Under the pieces are notes generated by a model. The model saw only the letters and a list, made by a program, of their open reading frames with translations. It did not search any database and was not told the origin of the DNA. Shown piece after piece: positions 1 through 5,075 of a DNA stretch of 5,075 nucleotides; the first letter of the stretch is position 1, and each line of letters starts with the position of its first letter. The translations under genes were made by a program, and so were the position numbers. The stretch is taken from positions 1 through 5,075 of the forward strand of contig JAFRJF010000266.1 of NCBI GenBank assembly GCA_017432405.1. The letters run 5' to 3'. This DNA is from Clostridia bacterium (GTDB lineage: Bacteria; Bacillota_A; Clostridia; Christensenellales; Aristaeellaceae).

Positions 1-143
1 AGAAGGTTTCCGGGTGCTTCCGCACCAAGTCTGGCGCAGATGATTTCGCGTGTGTTCTCAGCTCTATTTCCTCGGCGGCTCTTCATGGCGTCTCTTGTTT
101 TGATGCCATCGTTGCGGCCTTCCGGGGTAACGCTGTTGGGGCA
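1..143 (-). CDS. Partial coding-like frame of unknown function, leaving the left edge
   Basis: After the TAA at 146-144 the same minus-strand frame stays open to the window edge. It includes NSVTPEGRNDGIKTRDAM, KSRRGNRAENTREIICARLG and AEAPGNL. Possible start: ATG at 86-84 (MKSRRGNRAE), which has only a weak purine stretch before it. The frame is basic and hydrophilic with no family I recognise. Either a separate downstream gene starts at 86 or earlier, or the two stretches are one gene interrupted by a stop codon. The opposite strand is also open here but reads less like protein. Confidence 0.35.
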
Positions 144-296
144 TTATTCGGGGTGGACTGAACAGTTACTTTTCATGACGGTAATCAAATGGCTGATCGC
201 GTCCTTCTGCTCCGGGGACAGGGTGCGCCAGGCTTCGATTGTTAGATTTGATCTGCTAGGTTTGTAATGCAAATCAAGCCTTTTTCGGCTCTGCAT
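144..296 (-). CDS. Small hypothetical protein overlapping the 3' end of the SLOG-like gene
   Basis: This 50-residue frame begins MQSRKRLDLHYKPSRSN and continues TIEAWRTLSPEQKDAISHL to a TAA at 146-144. The segment IEAWRTLSPEQKDAISHLITVM has the look of a real amphipathic helical protein. The frame overlaps the end of the SLOG-like gene by about 55 bases, suggesting translational coupling in one operon. ATG 296 lacks a clear ribosome site; a TTG at 272 preceded by AAAAAGG is an alternative start. I do not recognise the protein. It may be the front part of a gene broken by the TAA, because the same frame looks coding beyond it. Confidence 0.4.
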   Translation of the reverse strand: MQSRKRLDLHYKPSRSNLTIEAWRTLSPEQKDAISHLITVMKSNCSVHPE

Positions 297-706
297 CGGG
301 CGTATTTCACAAGATTCTTGGTATTCCCAATGCTGCCTTTGTCATAAGCAATCAGATAGTGACTGTGTTGAATCATATATCTATTAACCCGGATGATTGC
401 GGCTCGTCTGGGAACGAATTCCATTTCGCCCGGATAAAGGGAATCGTCGAAGTATGCAGGCAGTACAACCGGTTTGTTTGGATTGTAGTAAGCAAGCAGC
501 AATGTCAGCCTGATTTCAGGATAGTGTCGCTTAGCTTTTCCGAGCGCTTGAGCTACAAGACGATCAAAGCTGCCGCGATTTCCAACGATAAATTCATTTA
601 CCCTGCATAGCGCAATGTGCCGCTCTATTTCACTTTCCAGGAGTGGCATCACTGAATCAGGTGTATCACGATGTCCGATGAAAAAACAAATAGGCACTCG
701 GCTCAT
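242..706 (-). CDS. SLOG-superfamily-like (Rossmann-fold) protein of unknown function
   Basis: The 154-residue product resembles small stand-alone SLOG/DUF1273-type proteins (relatives of YpsA and the DprA/LOG fold), which bind nucleotides or nucleotide-derived ligands. Visible features: an N-terminal strand with CFFIGHRDTPD (residues 7-17), a glycine-rich segment FIVGNRGSFDRLVAQAL (39-55) matching the family's G-x-G/D-x-x-A site, a central strand LTLLLAYYNP (67-76), RVNRYMIQHSHYLIAY (106-121), the loop GSIGNTKNLVKYA (124-136) in the phosphate-binding position, and a final strand GLICITNLAD. The frame is open up to 808, but a good promoter lies within that extension. ATG 706 follows GGAGAGG immediately; a GTG at 697 would have a better 9-base spacing. 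It is soluble, with no signal peptide or membrane segment. The function is not known and the family assignment is from memory. Confidence 0.82.
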   Translation of the reverse strand: MSRVPICFFIGHRDTPDSVMPLLESEIERHIALCRVNEFIVGNRGSFDRLVAQALGKAKRHYPEIRLTLLLAYYNPNKPVVLPAYFDDSLYPGEMEFVPRRAAIIRVNRYMIQHSHYLIAYDKGSIGNTKNLVKYARCRAEKGLICITNLADQI

Positions 707-713
707 CCTCTCC
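707..713 (-). promoter_or_regulatory. Shine-Dalgarno-like site of the SLOG-like gene
   Basis: The minus strand reads GGAGAGG directly before ATG 706, which is unusually close. A GTG at 697, in frame, is 9 bases downstream of the site. The site supports a start in this region but does not separate ATG 706 from GTG 697. Confidence 0.5.
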
Positions 714-754
714 GTATAGATCCATAATACTTGCACCCAAATATCCTGATATAG

Positions 755-767
755 GAGATTATATCTC
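755..767. promoter_or_regulatory. Candidate operator: GAGAT-TAT-ATCTC inverted repeat
   Basis: Perfect 5-base arms (755-759 and 763-767) around a 3-base centre cover the -10 of the SLOG-gene promoter. A second inverted repeat, ATTCTC (801-806) with GAGAAT (824-829), brackets the TACAAT box of the regulator. Recurrent GAGA-type half-sites beside an XRE gene suggest binding by that protein. The arms are short and could arise by chance in AT-rich DNA. Confidence 0.3.
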
Positions 768-786
768 TTGTTTATAGAAATTTCAA
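758..786 (-). promoter_or_regulatory. Candidate sigma-A promoter for the SLOG-like gene
   Basis: Read on the minus strand, TTGAAA (786-781) is followed after exactly 17 bases by TATAAT (763-758), a perfect -10 and a 5-of-6 -35. Transcription would start near 751, leaving a leader of about 45 bases before ATG 706. Its position inside the longer open frame argues against a start at 808. Confidence 0.65.
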
Positions 787-819
787 ATCGTTTAATAAGA
801 ATTCTCACTTCTGTACAAT
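768..819 (+). promoter_or_regulatory. Candidate promoter region of the XRE regulator
   Basis: Two weak possibilities are visible on the plus strand: TTGTTT (768-773), 17 bases, then TTTAAT (791-796); or a -10 of TACAAT (814-819) with no good -35. Either would overlap or abut the divergent SLOG-gene promoter, so the two promoters may compete or share an operator. Confidence 0.35.
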
Positions 820-852
820 ATAAGAGAATACTTGTTGGACAGGTGCATTGTT

Positions 853-1203
853 ATGGCAGATCAAAGGGAACGCTTTGAATTTGACTTCATGCCGATTGGC
901 CAGGCAATCAAGAAGGCACGCGAGGCCAAGGGGATGACCCGTGAACAGCTTGCCGGGATTATTGGCTATGCGCCGCGCCATATCCAAGCCATAGAAAACG
1001 AGGGACAATATCCCAGCGTCGAGCTTCTGATTCAGCTTGCGACAATGTTCAAAATATCCCTGGATTCATTTATTTTTCCGGACTCAGAAGGGCCCAGAAA
1101 TGCATTGCGCCTAAGAATTGATGCGATATTGGATTCTTTGACCGAGCGAGATTTAAAGGTGATTGAAGCAACGGCAAATAGCCTCAGCAAAGTAAATGGA
1201 TAA
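853..1203 (+). CDS. XRE-family (Cro/C1-type helix-turn-helix) transcriptional regulator
   Basis: This 116-residue protein is a small DNA-binding regulator, probably a homodimer in the cytoplasm. A Cro/C1-type HTH fills about residues 15-76: IGQAIKKAREAKGMT, then helix 2 (REQLAGIIG), recognition helix (APRHIQAIE), and the scaffold PSVELLIQLATMFKISLDSFIFP. A short C-terminal helix region (RIDAILDSLTERDLKVIEATANSL) resembles the tail of XRE regulators I associate with mobile elements of gut Firmicutes; that link is recollection, not shown here. ATG 853 is chosen over the in-frame TTG at 832 because AGGTG (841-845) lies 7 bases before it. The gene is divergent from the SLOG-like gene, so it may control that gene and itself. 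A hairpin terminator follows the TAA. No metal-binding or sensor domain is visible, so any signal is unknown. Confidence 0.9.
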   Translation: MADQRERFEFDFMPIGQAIKKAREAKGMTREQLAGIIGYAPRHIQAIENEGQYPSVELLIQLATMFKISLDSFIFPDSEGPRNALRLRIDAILDSLTERDLKVIEATANSLSKVNG

Positions 1204-1213
1204 AATGACAAAA

Positions 1214-1262
1214 TGAAGCAGGGCGGTTTCTCTCACGGAGAATGGGAACCGCCCCGCTTTTT
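1214..1262 (+). terminator. Intrinsic terminator of the XRE regulator, possibly bidirectional
   Basis: GCAGGGCGGTT (1218-1228) pairs with AACCGCCCCGC (1247-1257) with one A-C mismatch, and an inner TTCTC/GAGAA stem closes the loop. TTTTT (1258-1262) follows on the plus strand. On the minus strand the hairpin is followed by a T-rich stretch (TTCATTTTGTCATTTTA), so it may also end the carB-dapF transcript arriving from the right. Confidence 0.8.
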
Positions 1263-1270
1263 GCGTTACA

Positions 1271-4200
1271 TTAATATTCCGTCCGCGCCTCAAACACCTG
1301 CATGACCTTGCCGGTGAGGATGACGGTTTCGTCGGTGACGCGCACGTACAGCTTGCCGCCGGGGACCTGGACGAGTATGTCGGTGTCCTTCGGGCTGTAG
1401 CCGTTTTCCACCGCCGCCGCCGCCGCGGCGCAGGCGCCGGTGCCGCAGGCCATGGTCTCGCCGCTGCCCCGCTCGAAGCAGCGCATGCGCAGGGTGGTGG
1501 GGTTGACCACGCGGACGAACTCGGCGTTTACCCGCTCGGGGAAAAGGGGGTCGTTTTCAAATCGCGGGCCGAGGGTGTTCAGGTCCAGGGCGTCCACGTG
1601 GTCGGTGAACACCACGCAGTGGGGGTTGCCCATGGACACACAGGTCACGGTGTACTCCGCACCGCCAATGGTGGCCTTCACGCTGACGGCCCTGTCGCCC
1701 GGCAGGCTGCAGGGGACGACGGCTGGGTCGAAGGACGCGGGGCCCATGTCCACGGCCACCGACGACACCTTGCCGTAGCGGGTGAACAGGTGCAGCGCCT
1801 TCACGCCGCCCACGGTTTCCACGGTGATGTCCGGGCCTACGACGATGCCCCTGTCGTACAGGTACTTGCCCACGCAGCGCAGGGCGTTGCCGCCCATGCC
1901 GCCCTCGGTGCCGTCCCGGTTGAACTGGCGCATCCTGGCATCGGCCACGTCGCTTTTTTCAATCAGCGTCAGGCCCTCGGCCCCCACGCCGTAGTGCTGC
2001 TCGCACAGCCGCACGGCCAGGCTTTCCGGGCAGGCGATGTCGCCGTCCATGTTGTCGATGAGTATGTAGTCGTTGCCGGCGGCCTGCAGCTTGACAAAAC
2101 GCAGCTTTTCATGCTCGGAGCGCATGTGGTTGATGTCCACCAGCTCGGTGTTCTGCTGGCTGTAGCGGGAAGGCAGTATGTCCGCCAGCGCCCGCGCCGT
2201 GTCCAGCGACGTGAAGCAGGCGATGCCCAGCCCCAGCGCCCGGCGGTGCAGGGCGATGTAGTCCTCCACCGTGCTGTCCATCAGCGCGCCGGTATAGATG
2301 ATGTAGTTGACCTTTCCGCTCTCCAGCAGGTCGAAGGCGTGGTCGCTCTCCCTTATGCCGGGGATGGTGGTCACAGGCAGGTCCAGCGTGGCGATGGCGG
2401 CGGCGGTGCCCTCGGTGGCGTACAGCGCGCAGCCCAGGTCGCTGAAGCGGCGGGCCACGTCCACCACCTCGGGGTAGTCGTGCTCGTCCACGCTCAGGAA
2501 CACGCCGACTTTCGTTCCGGGGTGGGGCAGCTTGATCCCGGAGGAGATCAGGCCCTTGAACAGCGCCTCGGACAGGTTCTTGCCCAGGCCCAGCACCTCG
2601 CCGGTGCTCTTCATCTCCGGGCCCAGGTAGCTGTTGGCGTCGTTCAGCTTCTCAAAGGAGAACACGGGAACCTTCACGGCGCAGTAGGGCGGGGTCCTGT
2701 ACAGGCCGGTGCCGTAGCCCATGCCCTTCAGCGGCTCGCCGGTCATCACACGGCTGGCGATGTCCACCATCGGCACGTTCGTGACCTTGCTGATGTAGGG
2801 GATGGTGCGGGAGGCCCGGGGGTTCACCTCGATCACGTACAGCTGCCCCTGCCACACCAGGTACTGTATGTTCACCAGGCCCTTCGTGCCCAGGGCCAGG
2901 GCCAGCTTCTCGCTGCTGCGGACCACGGTGTCCATCATGGCGTCGTCCAGCGAGAAGGGCGGGTAGACGGCGATGGAGTCGCCGCTGTGCACGCCGGCCC
3001 GCTCCACGTGCTGCATGATGCCGGGAATCAGCACGTCGGCGCCGTCGGAGATCACGTCCACCTCCAGCTCGATGCCGGACATGTACTTGTCGATCAGCAC
3101 CGGGTTTTCGATGCCGCCGGAGAGTATGCGGTTCATGTACACGGTCACGTCGTGGTCGTTGTGGGCGATGGTCATGTTCTGGCCGCCGATGACGTAGCTG
3201 GGCCGCAGCAGCACAGGGTAGCCCAGGGCGTTCGCGGCCCCGAGGGCCTCTTCCAGCGTCCGCACGCTCATGCCCTTCGGGCGGCGGATGGCGAATTGCT
3301 CCAGCAGTGTGTCGAAGCGCTCCCGGTCCTCGGCGATGTCGATGCCCTCGGCGCTGGTGCCCAGGATCTTCACCCCCGCCTGGTCCAGGTGCTGGGTCAG
3401 CTTGATGGCGGTTTGGCCGCCGAAGGCCACGACGACGCCCACGGGCTTCTCTACCTCGATGATGCGCATGACGTCCTCGTCGGTCAGCGGCTCGAAGTAC
3501 AGCCGGTCGGCGGTGTCGTAGTCGGTGGAAACGGTCTCCGGGTTGTTGTTGATGATGGCCACGTCGTAGCCCAGCTGCTTCAGCGTCCACACGCAGTGGA
3601 CCGAGGAATAGTCGAACTCGATGCCCTGGCCGATGCGGATGGGGCCGCTGCCCAGCACGATGATGACGGGCTTGCCGCTCCTGGGGAAGCTCCGCGAATC
3701 GCAGACCTGGTCGAAGGTCTCGTAGAAGTAGGGGGTCTCGGCGTCGAACTCGGCGGCGCAGGTGTCCACCATCTTGTAGGTGGATTCGACCTTCGGCAGG
3801 TCCGCCCGGCCAGAAAGCCGCGTCAGCGCCGCGTCAGGATAGCCCAGCTGCTTGCCCAGCCGGTAGTCCTCGTCGGAAAGACCGCCGGCGATGCGGCTTT
3901 CGAAGTCGGCCAGGTTCTTCATTTTATACAGGAACCACCGATCGATTTTCGTGATGTCGTAGATCTCGTCGATGGAAACGCCGGCCTTGATGGCCTCGAA
4001 GATGGTGAATATGCGGTTGTCGTCGCAGTCCTTCAGGCGCTCCCGCACGGGGCGGTCGCCGTGGTAGGGCCTGTTCAGCGTATCCAGCTTGATCTCCGCG
4101 CCTCGCACGGCCTTCATCAGGCCCATCTCGAAGGTGGGGGCGATGGACATGACCTCGCCGGTGGCCTTCATCTGGGTACCCAGCCTGCGGGAGGCGTTGG

Positions 4201-5075
4201 TGAACTTGTCGAAGGGCCACTTGGGGAACTTCACTACGATGTAGTCCACAGAGGGCTCGAAGCAGGCGCAGGTCTTGCCGGTGATCTCGTTTTTGATCTC
4301 GTCCAGCCGATAGCCCAGGGCGATCTGGGTGGTGACCTTCGCGATGGGGTAACCGGTGGCCTTGCTGGCCAGGGCCGAGGAGCGGCTGACCCGGGGGTTG
4401 ACCTCAATGACAGCGTATTTGAAGCTGACGGGGTCCAGGGCAAACTGGCAGTTGCAGCCGCCCACGATGCCCAGGGCGTTGACGATGTTCAGCGACGCGC
4501 TGCGCAGCATCTGGTATTCCTTGTTGGACAGGGTCAGCGCCGGGGCCACGACGATGGAATCGCCGGTGTGCACGCCCACGGGGTCCACGTTTTCCATGCT
4601 GCAAACGGCGATGGCGTTGCCGGTGGCGTCCCGCATGGTCTCGAACTCGATCTCCTTCCAGCCGGCGATGTACTTTTCCACCAAGATCTGGGTGATGGGG
4701 GAGGCATCCAGCCCGGTGCGGGCCGCGGCGCGCATCTCTTCCTTATTATAGGCCACACCGCCGCCGGTGCCCCCCAGGGTGAAGGCGGGGCGGATGATGA
4801 CGGGATAGCCGATCTCCTCCGCGATGCGCAGGGCGGTATCCACGTCTTCGGCGATGTCGGAGGGAATCACCGGTTCGCCGATGGCCTCCATCGTATCCTT
4901 GAACAGCTGGCGGTCCTCGGCCTTGTCGATGGCCTCCACGTTGGTGCCGATCAGCTTCACGCCGTGGGCTTCGAGAAAGCCCTCCTTGTCCAGCTGCATG
5001 GCCATGGTCAGGCCGGTCTGGCCGCCCAGCCCCGCCAGCATGCTGTCGGGCTTCTCCTTTTCGATGATGCGCTTG
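1271..5075 (-). CDS. carB: Carbamoyl-phosphate synthase large subunit fused to a diaminopimelate epimerase-like domain (5' partial)
   Basis: CarB makes carbamoyl phosphate from bicarbonate, two ATP and ammonia supplied by CarA, for pyrimidine and arginine synthesis in the cytoplasm. The frame is open to the right edge. Its first visible residues (KRIIEKEKPDS, then MLAGLGGQTG) match CarB about 80 residues in, so the Met at 5041 is internal and the true start is outside. Counting from that Met: first ATP-grasp half to about 310 (IIRPAFTLGGTGGG near 82, VHTGDS at 157, IEVNPRVSRSSALASKATG at 212); oligomerization region about 320-450 (IDRWFL at 366, VDTCAAEF at 425); second ATP-grasp half about 458-835 (GSGPIRIGQGIEFDYSSVH at 464, VHSGDS at 684, IEVNPRASRT at 737); MGS-like allosteric domain about 843-955. 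A short linker leads without a stop into a DapF-like domain (about 973-1256), ending at TAA 1273-1271. The CarB part has normal length and intact motifs. carA probably lies upstream, outside the window. Confidence 0.95.
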   Translation of the reverse strand, partial: KRIIEKEKPDSMLAGLGGQTGLTMAMQLDKEGFLEAHGVKLIGTNVEAIDKAEDRQLFKDTMEAIGEPVIPSDIAEDVDTALRIAEEIGYPVIIRPAFTLGGTGGGVAYNKEEMRAAARTGLDASPITQILVEKYIAGWKEIEFETMRDATGNAIAVCSMENVDPVGVHTGDSIVVAPALTLSNKEYQMLRSASLNIVNALGIVGGCNCQFALDPVSFKYAVIEVNPRVSRSSALASKATGYPIAKVTTQIALGYRLDEIKNEITGKTCACFEPSVDYIVVKFPKWPFDKFTNASRRLGTQMKATGEVMSIAPTFEMGLMKAVRGAEIKLDTLNRPYHGDRPVRERLKDCDDNRIFTIFEAIKAGVSIDEIYDITKIDRWFLYKMKNLADFESRIAGGLSDEDYRLGKQLGYPDAALTRLSGRADLPKVESTYKMVDTCAAEFDAETPYFYETFDQVCDSRSFPRSGKPVIIVLGSGPIRIGQGIEFDYSSVHCVWTLKQLGYDVAIINNNPETVSTDYDTADRLYFEPLTDEDVMRIIEVEKPVGVVVAFGGQTAIKLTQHLDQAGVKILGTSAEGIDIAEDRERFDTLLEQFAIRRPKGMSVRTLEEALGAANALGYPVLLRPSYVIGGQNMTIAHNDHDVTVYMNRILSGGIENPVLIDKYMSGIELEVDVISDGADVLIPGIMQHVERAGVHSGDSIAVYPPFSLDDAMMDTVVRSSEKLALALGTKGLVNIQYLVWQGQLYVIEVNPRASRTIPYISKVTNVPMVDIASRVMTGEPLKGMGYGTGLYRTPPYCAVKVPVFSFEKLNDANSYLGPEMKSTGEVLGLGKNLSEALFKGLISSGIKLPHPGTKVGVFLSVDEHDYPEVVDVARRFSDLGCALYATEGTAAAIATLDLPVTTIPGIRESDHAFDLLESGKVNYIIYTGALMDSTVEDYIALHRRALGLGIACFTSLDTARALADILPSRYSQQNTELVDINHMRSEHEKLRFVKLQAAGNDYILIDNMDGDIACPESLAVRLCEQHYGVGAEGLTLIEKSDVADARMRQFNRDGTEGGMGGNALRCVGKYLYDRGIVVGPDITVETVGGVKALHLFTRYGKVSSVAVDMGPASFDPAVVPCSLPGDRAVSVKATIGGAEYTVTCVSMGNPHCVVFTDHVDALDLNTLGPRFENDPLFPERVNAEFVRVVNPTTLRMRCFERGSGETMACGTGACAAAAAAVENGYSPKDTDILVQVPGGKLYVRVTDETVILTGKVMQVFEARTEY
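1274..2125 (-). other. dapF: C-terminal diaminopimelate epimerase (DapF)-like domain with the first catalytic Cys replaced by Gly
   Basis: This domain of the CarB fusion protein covers about 284 residues, close to the roughly 274 of E. coli DapF, so it is a full two-lobed domain. DapF interconverts LL- and meso-diaminopimelate using two Cys residues as acid and base, without a cofactor. Visible family motifs: KLQAAGNDY (usual KMHGLGNDF), GVGAEGLTLIE, FNRDGTEGGMGGN, SMGNPHCVVF, FPERVNAEF and ERGSGETMACGTGAC. The last carries the second catalytic Cys (E. coli Cys217). The first motif normally reads NADGSE..CGN. Here the Cys (E. coli Cys73) is Gly, codon GGC at plus positions 1892-1894, one base from TGC. 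The ATG at 2125 (MRSEHEKLRF) has no convincing Shine-Dalgarno sequence, so separate translation is unlikely. Fold assignment is secure; catalytic activity is uncertain. I recall, but cannot verify, clostridial CarB-fused homologues with Ala or Gly here. Confidence 0.9.
2170..2515 (-). other. MGS-like (allosteric) domain of CarB
   Basis: This segment of the fusion protein (about residues 843-957 from the Met at 5041) is the methylglyoxal-synthase-like domain that binds UMP, IMP or ornithine in enteric CarB. It runs from KVGVFLSVDE through ALYATEGTAAAI and NYIIYTGALMDSTVEDY to CFTSLDTARALADIL. The overall order is conserved. The ligand-loop region that reads INTTSGR in E. coli is IYTGALMDS here, so effector choice may differ. 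Domain limits are approximate. Confidence 0.75.

Noticed and set aside
40..267. Plus-strand open frame of 75 codons
   Set aside because: It is antisense to a minus-strand frame that reads far more like protein, has no ribosome site and resembles no family.
359..610. Plus-strand open frame inside the SLOG-like gene
   Set aside because: Antisense shadow of a gene with recognisable motifs; no ribosome site or family resemblance.
707..808. N-terminal extension of the SLOG-like gene to 808
   Set aside because: The stretch is AT-rich, contains a TTGAAA-17-TATAAT promoter pointing into the gene, and the family-like sequence begins only after 706.
832..852. TTG start for the XRE regulator
   Set aside because: The ATG at 853 has a well-spaced AGGTG before it, and the extra seven residues add nothing recognisable.
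805..1008. Minus-strand open frame across the XRE gene start
   Set aside because: Antisense shadow of the HTH domain, with no support of its own.
1440..1994. Plus-strand open frames opposite dapF
   Set aside because: Typical antisense frames of a GC-rich gene; sequences are low-complexity and lack motifs.
2123..2125. ATG at 2125 as an independent dapF start
   Set aside because: No Shine-Dalgarno sequence precedes it and the CarB frame reads through without a stop; a minor internal start cannot be fully excluded.
2652..3590. 312-codon minus-strand frame inside carB
   Set aside because: It is an offset reading of carB, rich in Arg, Gly, His and Pro as expected from GC-rich out-of-frame translation.
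5039..5041. ATG at 5041 as the true start of carB
   Set aside because: The codons before it (KRIIEKEKPDS) match CarB, so the gene extends past the right edge.

Overview
The window looks like part of a chromosome from an anaerobic, Clostridia-like Firmicute (Bacillota). This is inferred from protein resemblance: the biosynthetic enzyme, the XRE regulator and the small SLOG-type protein all read like proteins of gut Clostridia. No marker gene is present to fix the taxon.

The right three quarters (1271-5075, minus strand) is one very long GC-rich reading frame that runs off the right edge. It encodes the large subunit of carbamoyl-phosphate synthase (CarB), missing only about 80 N-terminal residues that lie outside the window. 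The same frame continues without a stop into a complete diaminopimelate epimerase-like (DapF) domain. One polypeptide therefore joins carbamoyl-phosphate synthesis (pyrimidines and arginine) to a domain from lysine and peptidoglycan synthesis. The DapF part keeps the second catalytic Cys motif (ACGTGAC) but has Gly where the first catalytic Cys should be (MGGN instead of MCGN), so its epimerase activity is doubtful.

The left quarter (about 1-1203) is visibly AT-richer and looks like an accessory segment. A Cro/C1-type (XRE) regulator (853-1203, plus) and a SLOG-like Rossmann-fold protein (242-706, minus) are divergently transcribed. They share a 146-base intergenic region holding a strong-looking promoter for the SLOG gene (TTGAAA-17-TATAAT), weaker candidates for the regulator and short inverted repeats that could be operators. 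Downstream of the SLOG gene, on the same strand, are a 50-residue ORF overlapping its 3' end and, after an in-frame TAA, more coding-like sequence leaving the left edge. I do not recognise either.

The regulator and the carB-dapF gene converge on a GC-rich hairpin with a T tract (about 1214-1262) that probably terminates the regulator transcript and may work in both directions. The strongest candidates for something unusual are the CarB-DapF fusion and the missing catalytic Cys of its DapF domain. I see no RNA gene, CRISPR array, insertion sequence or origin.
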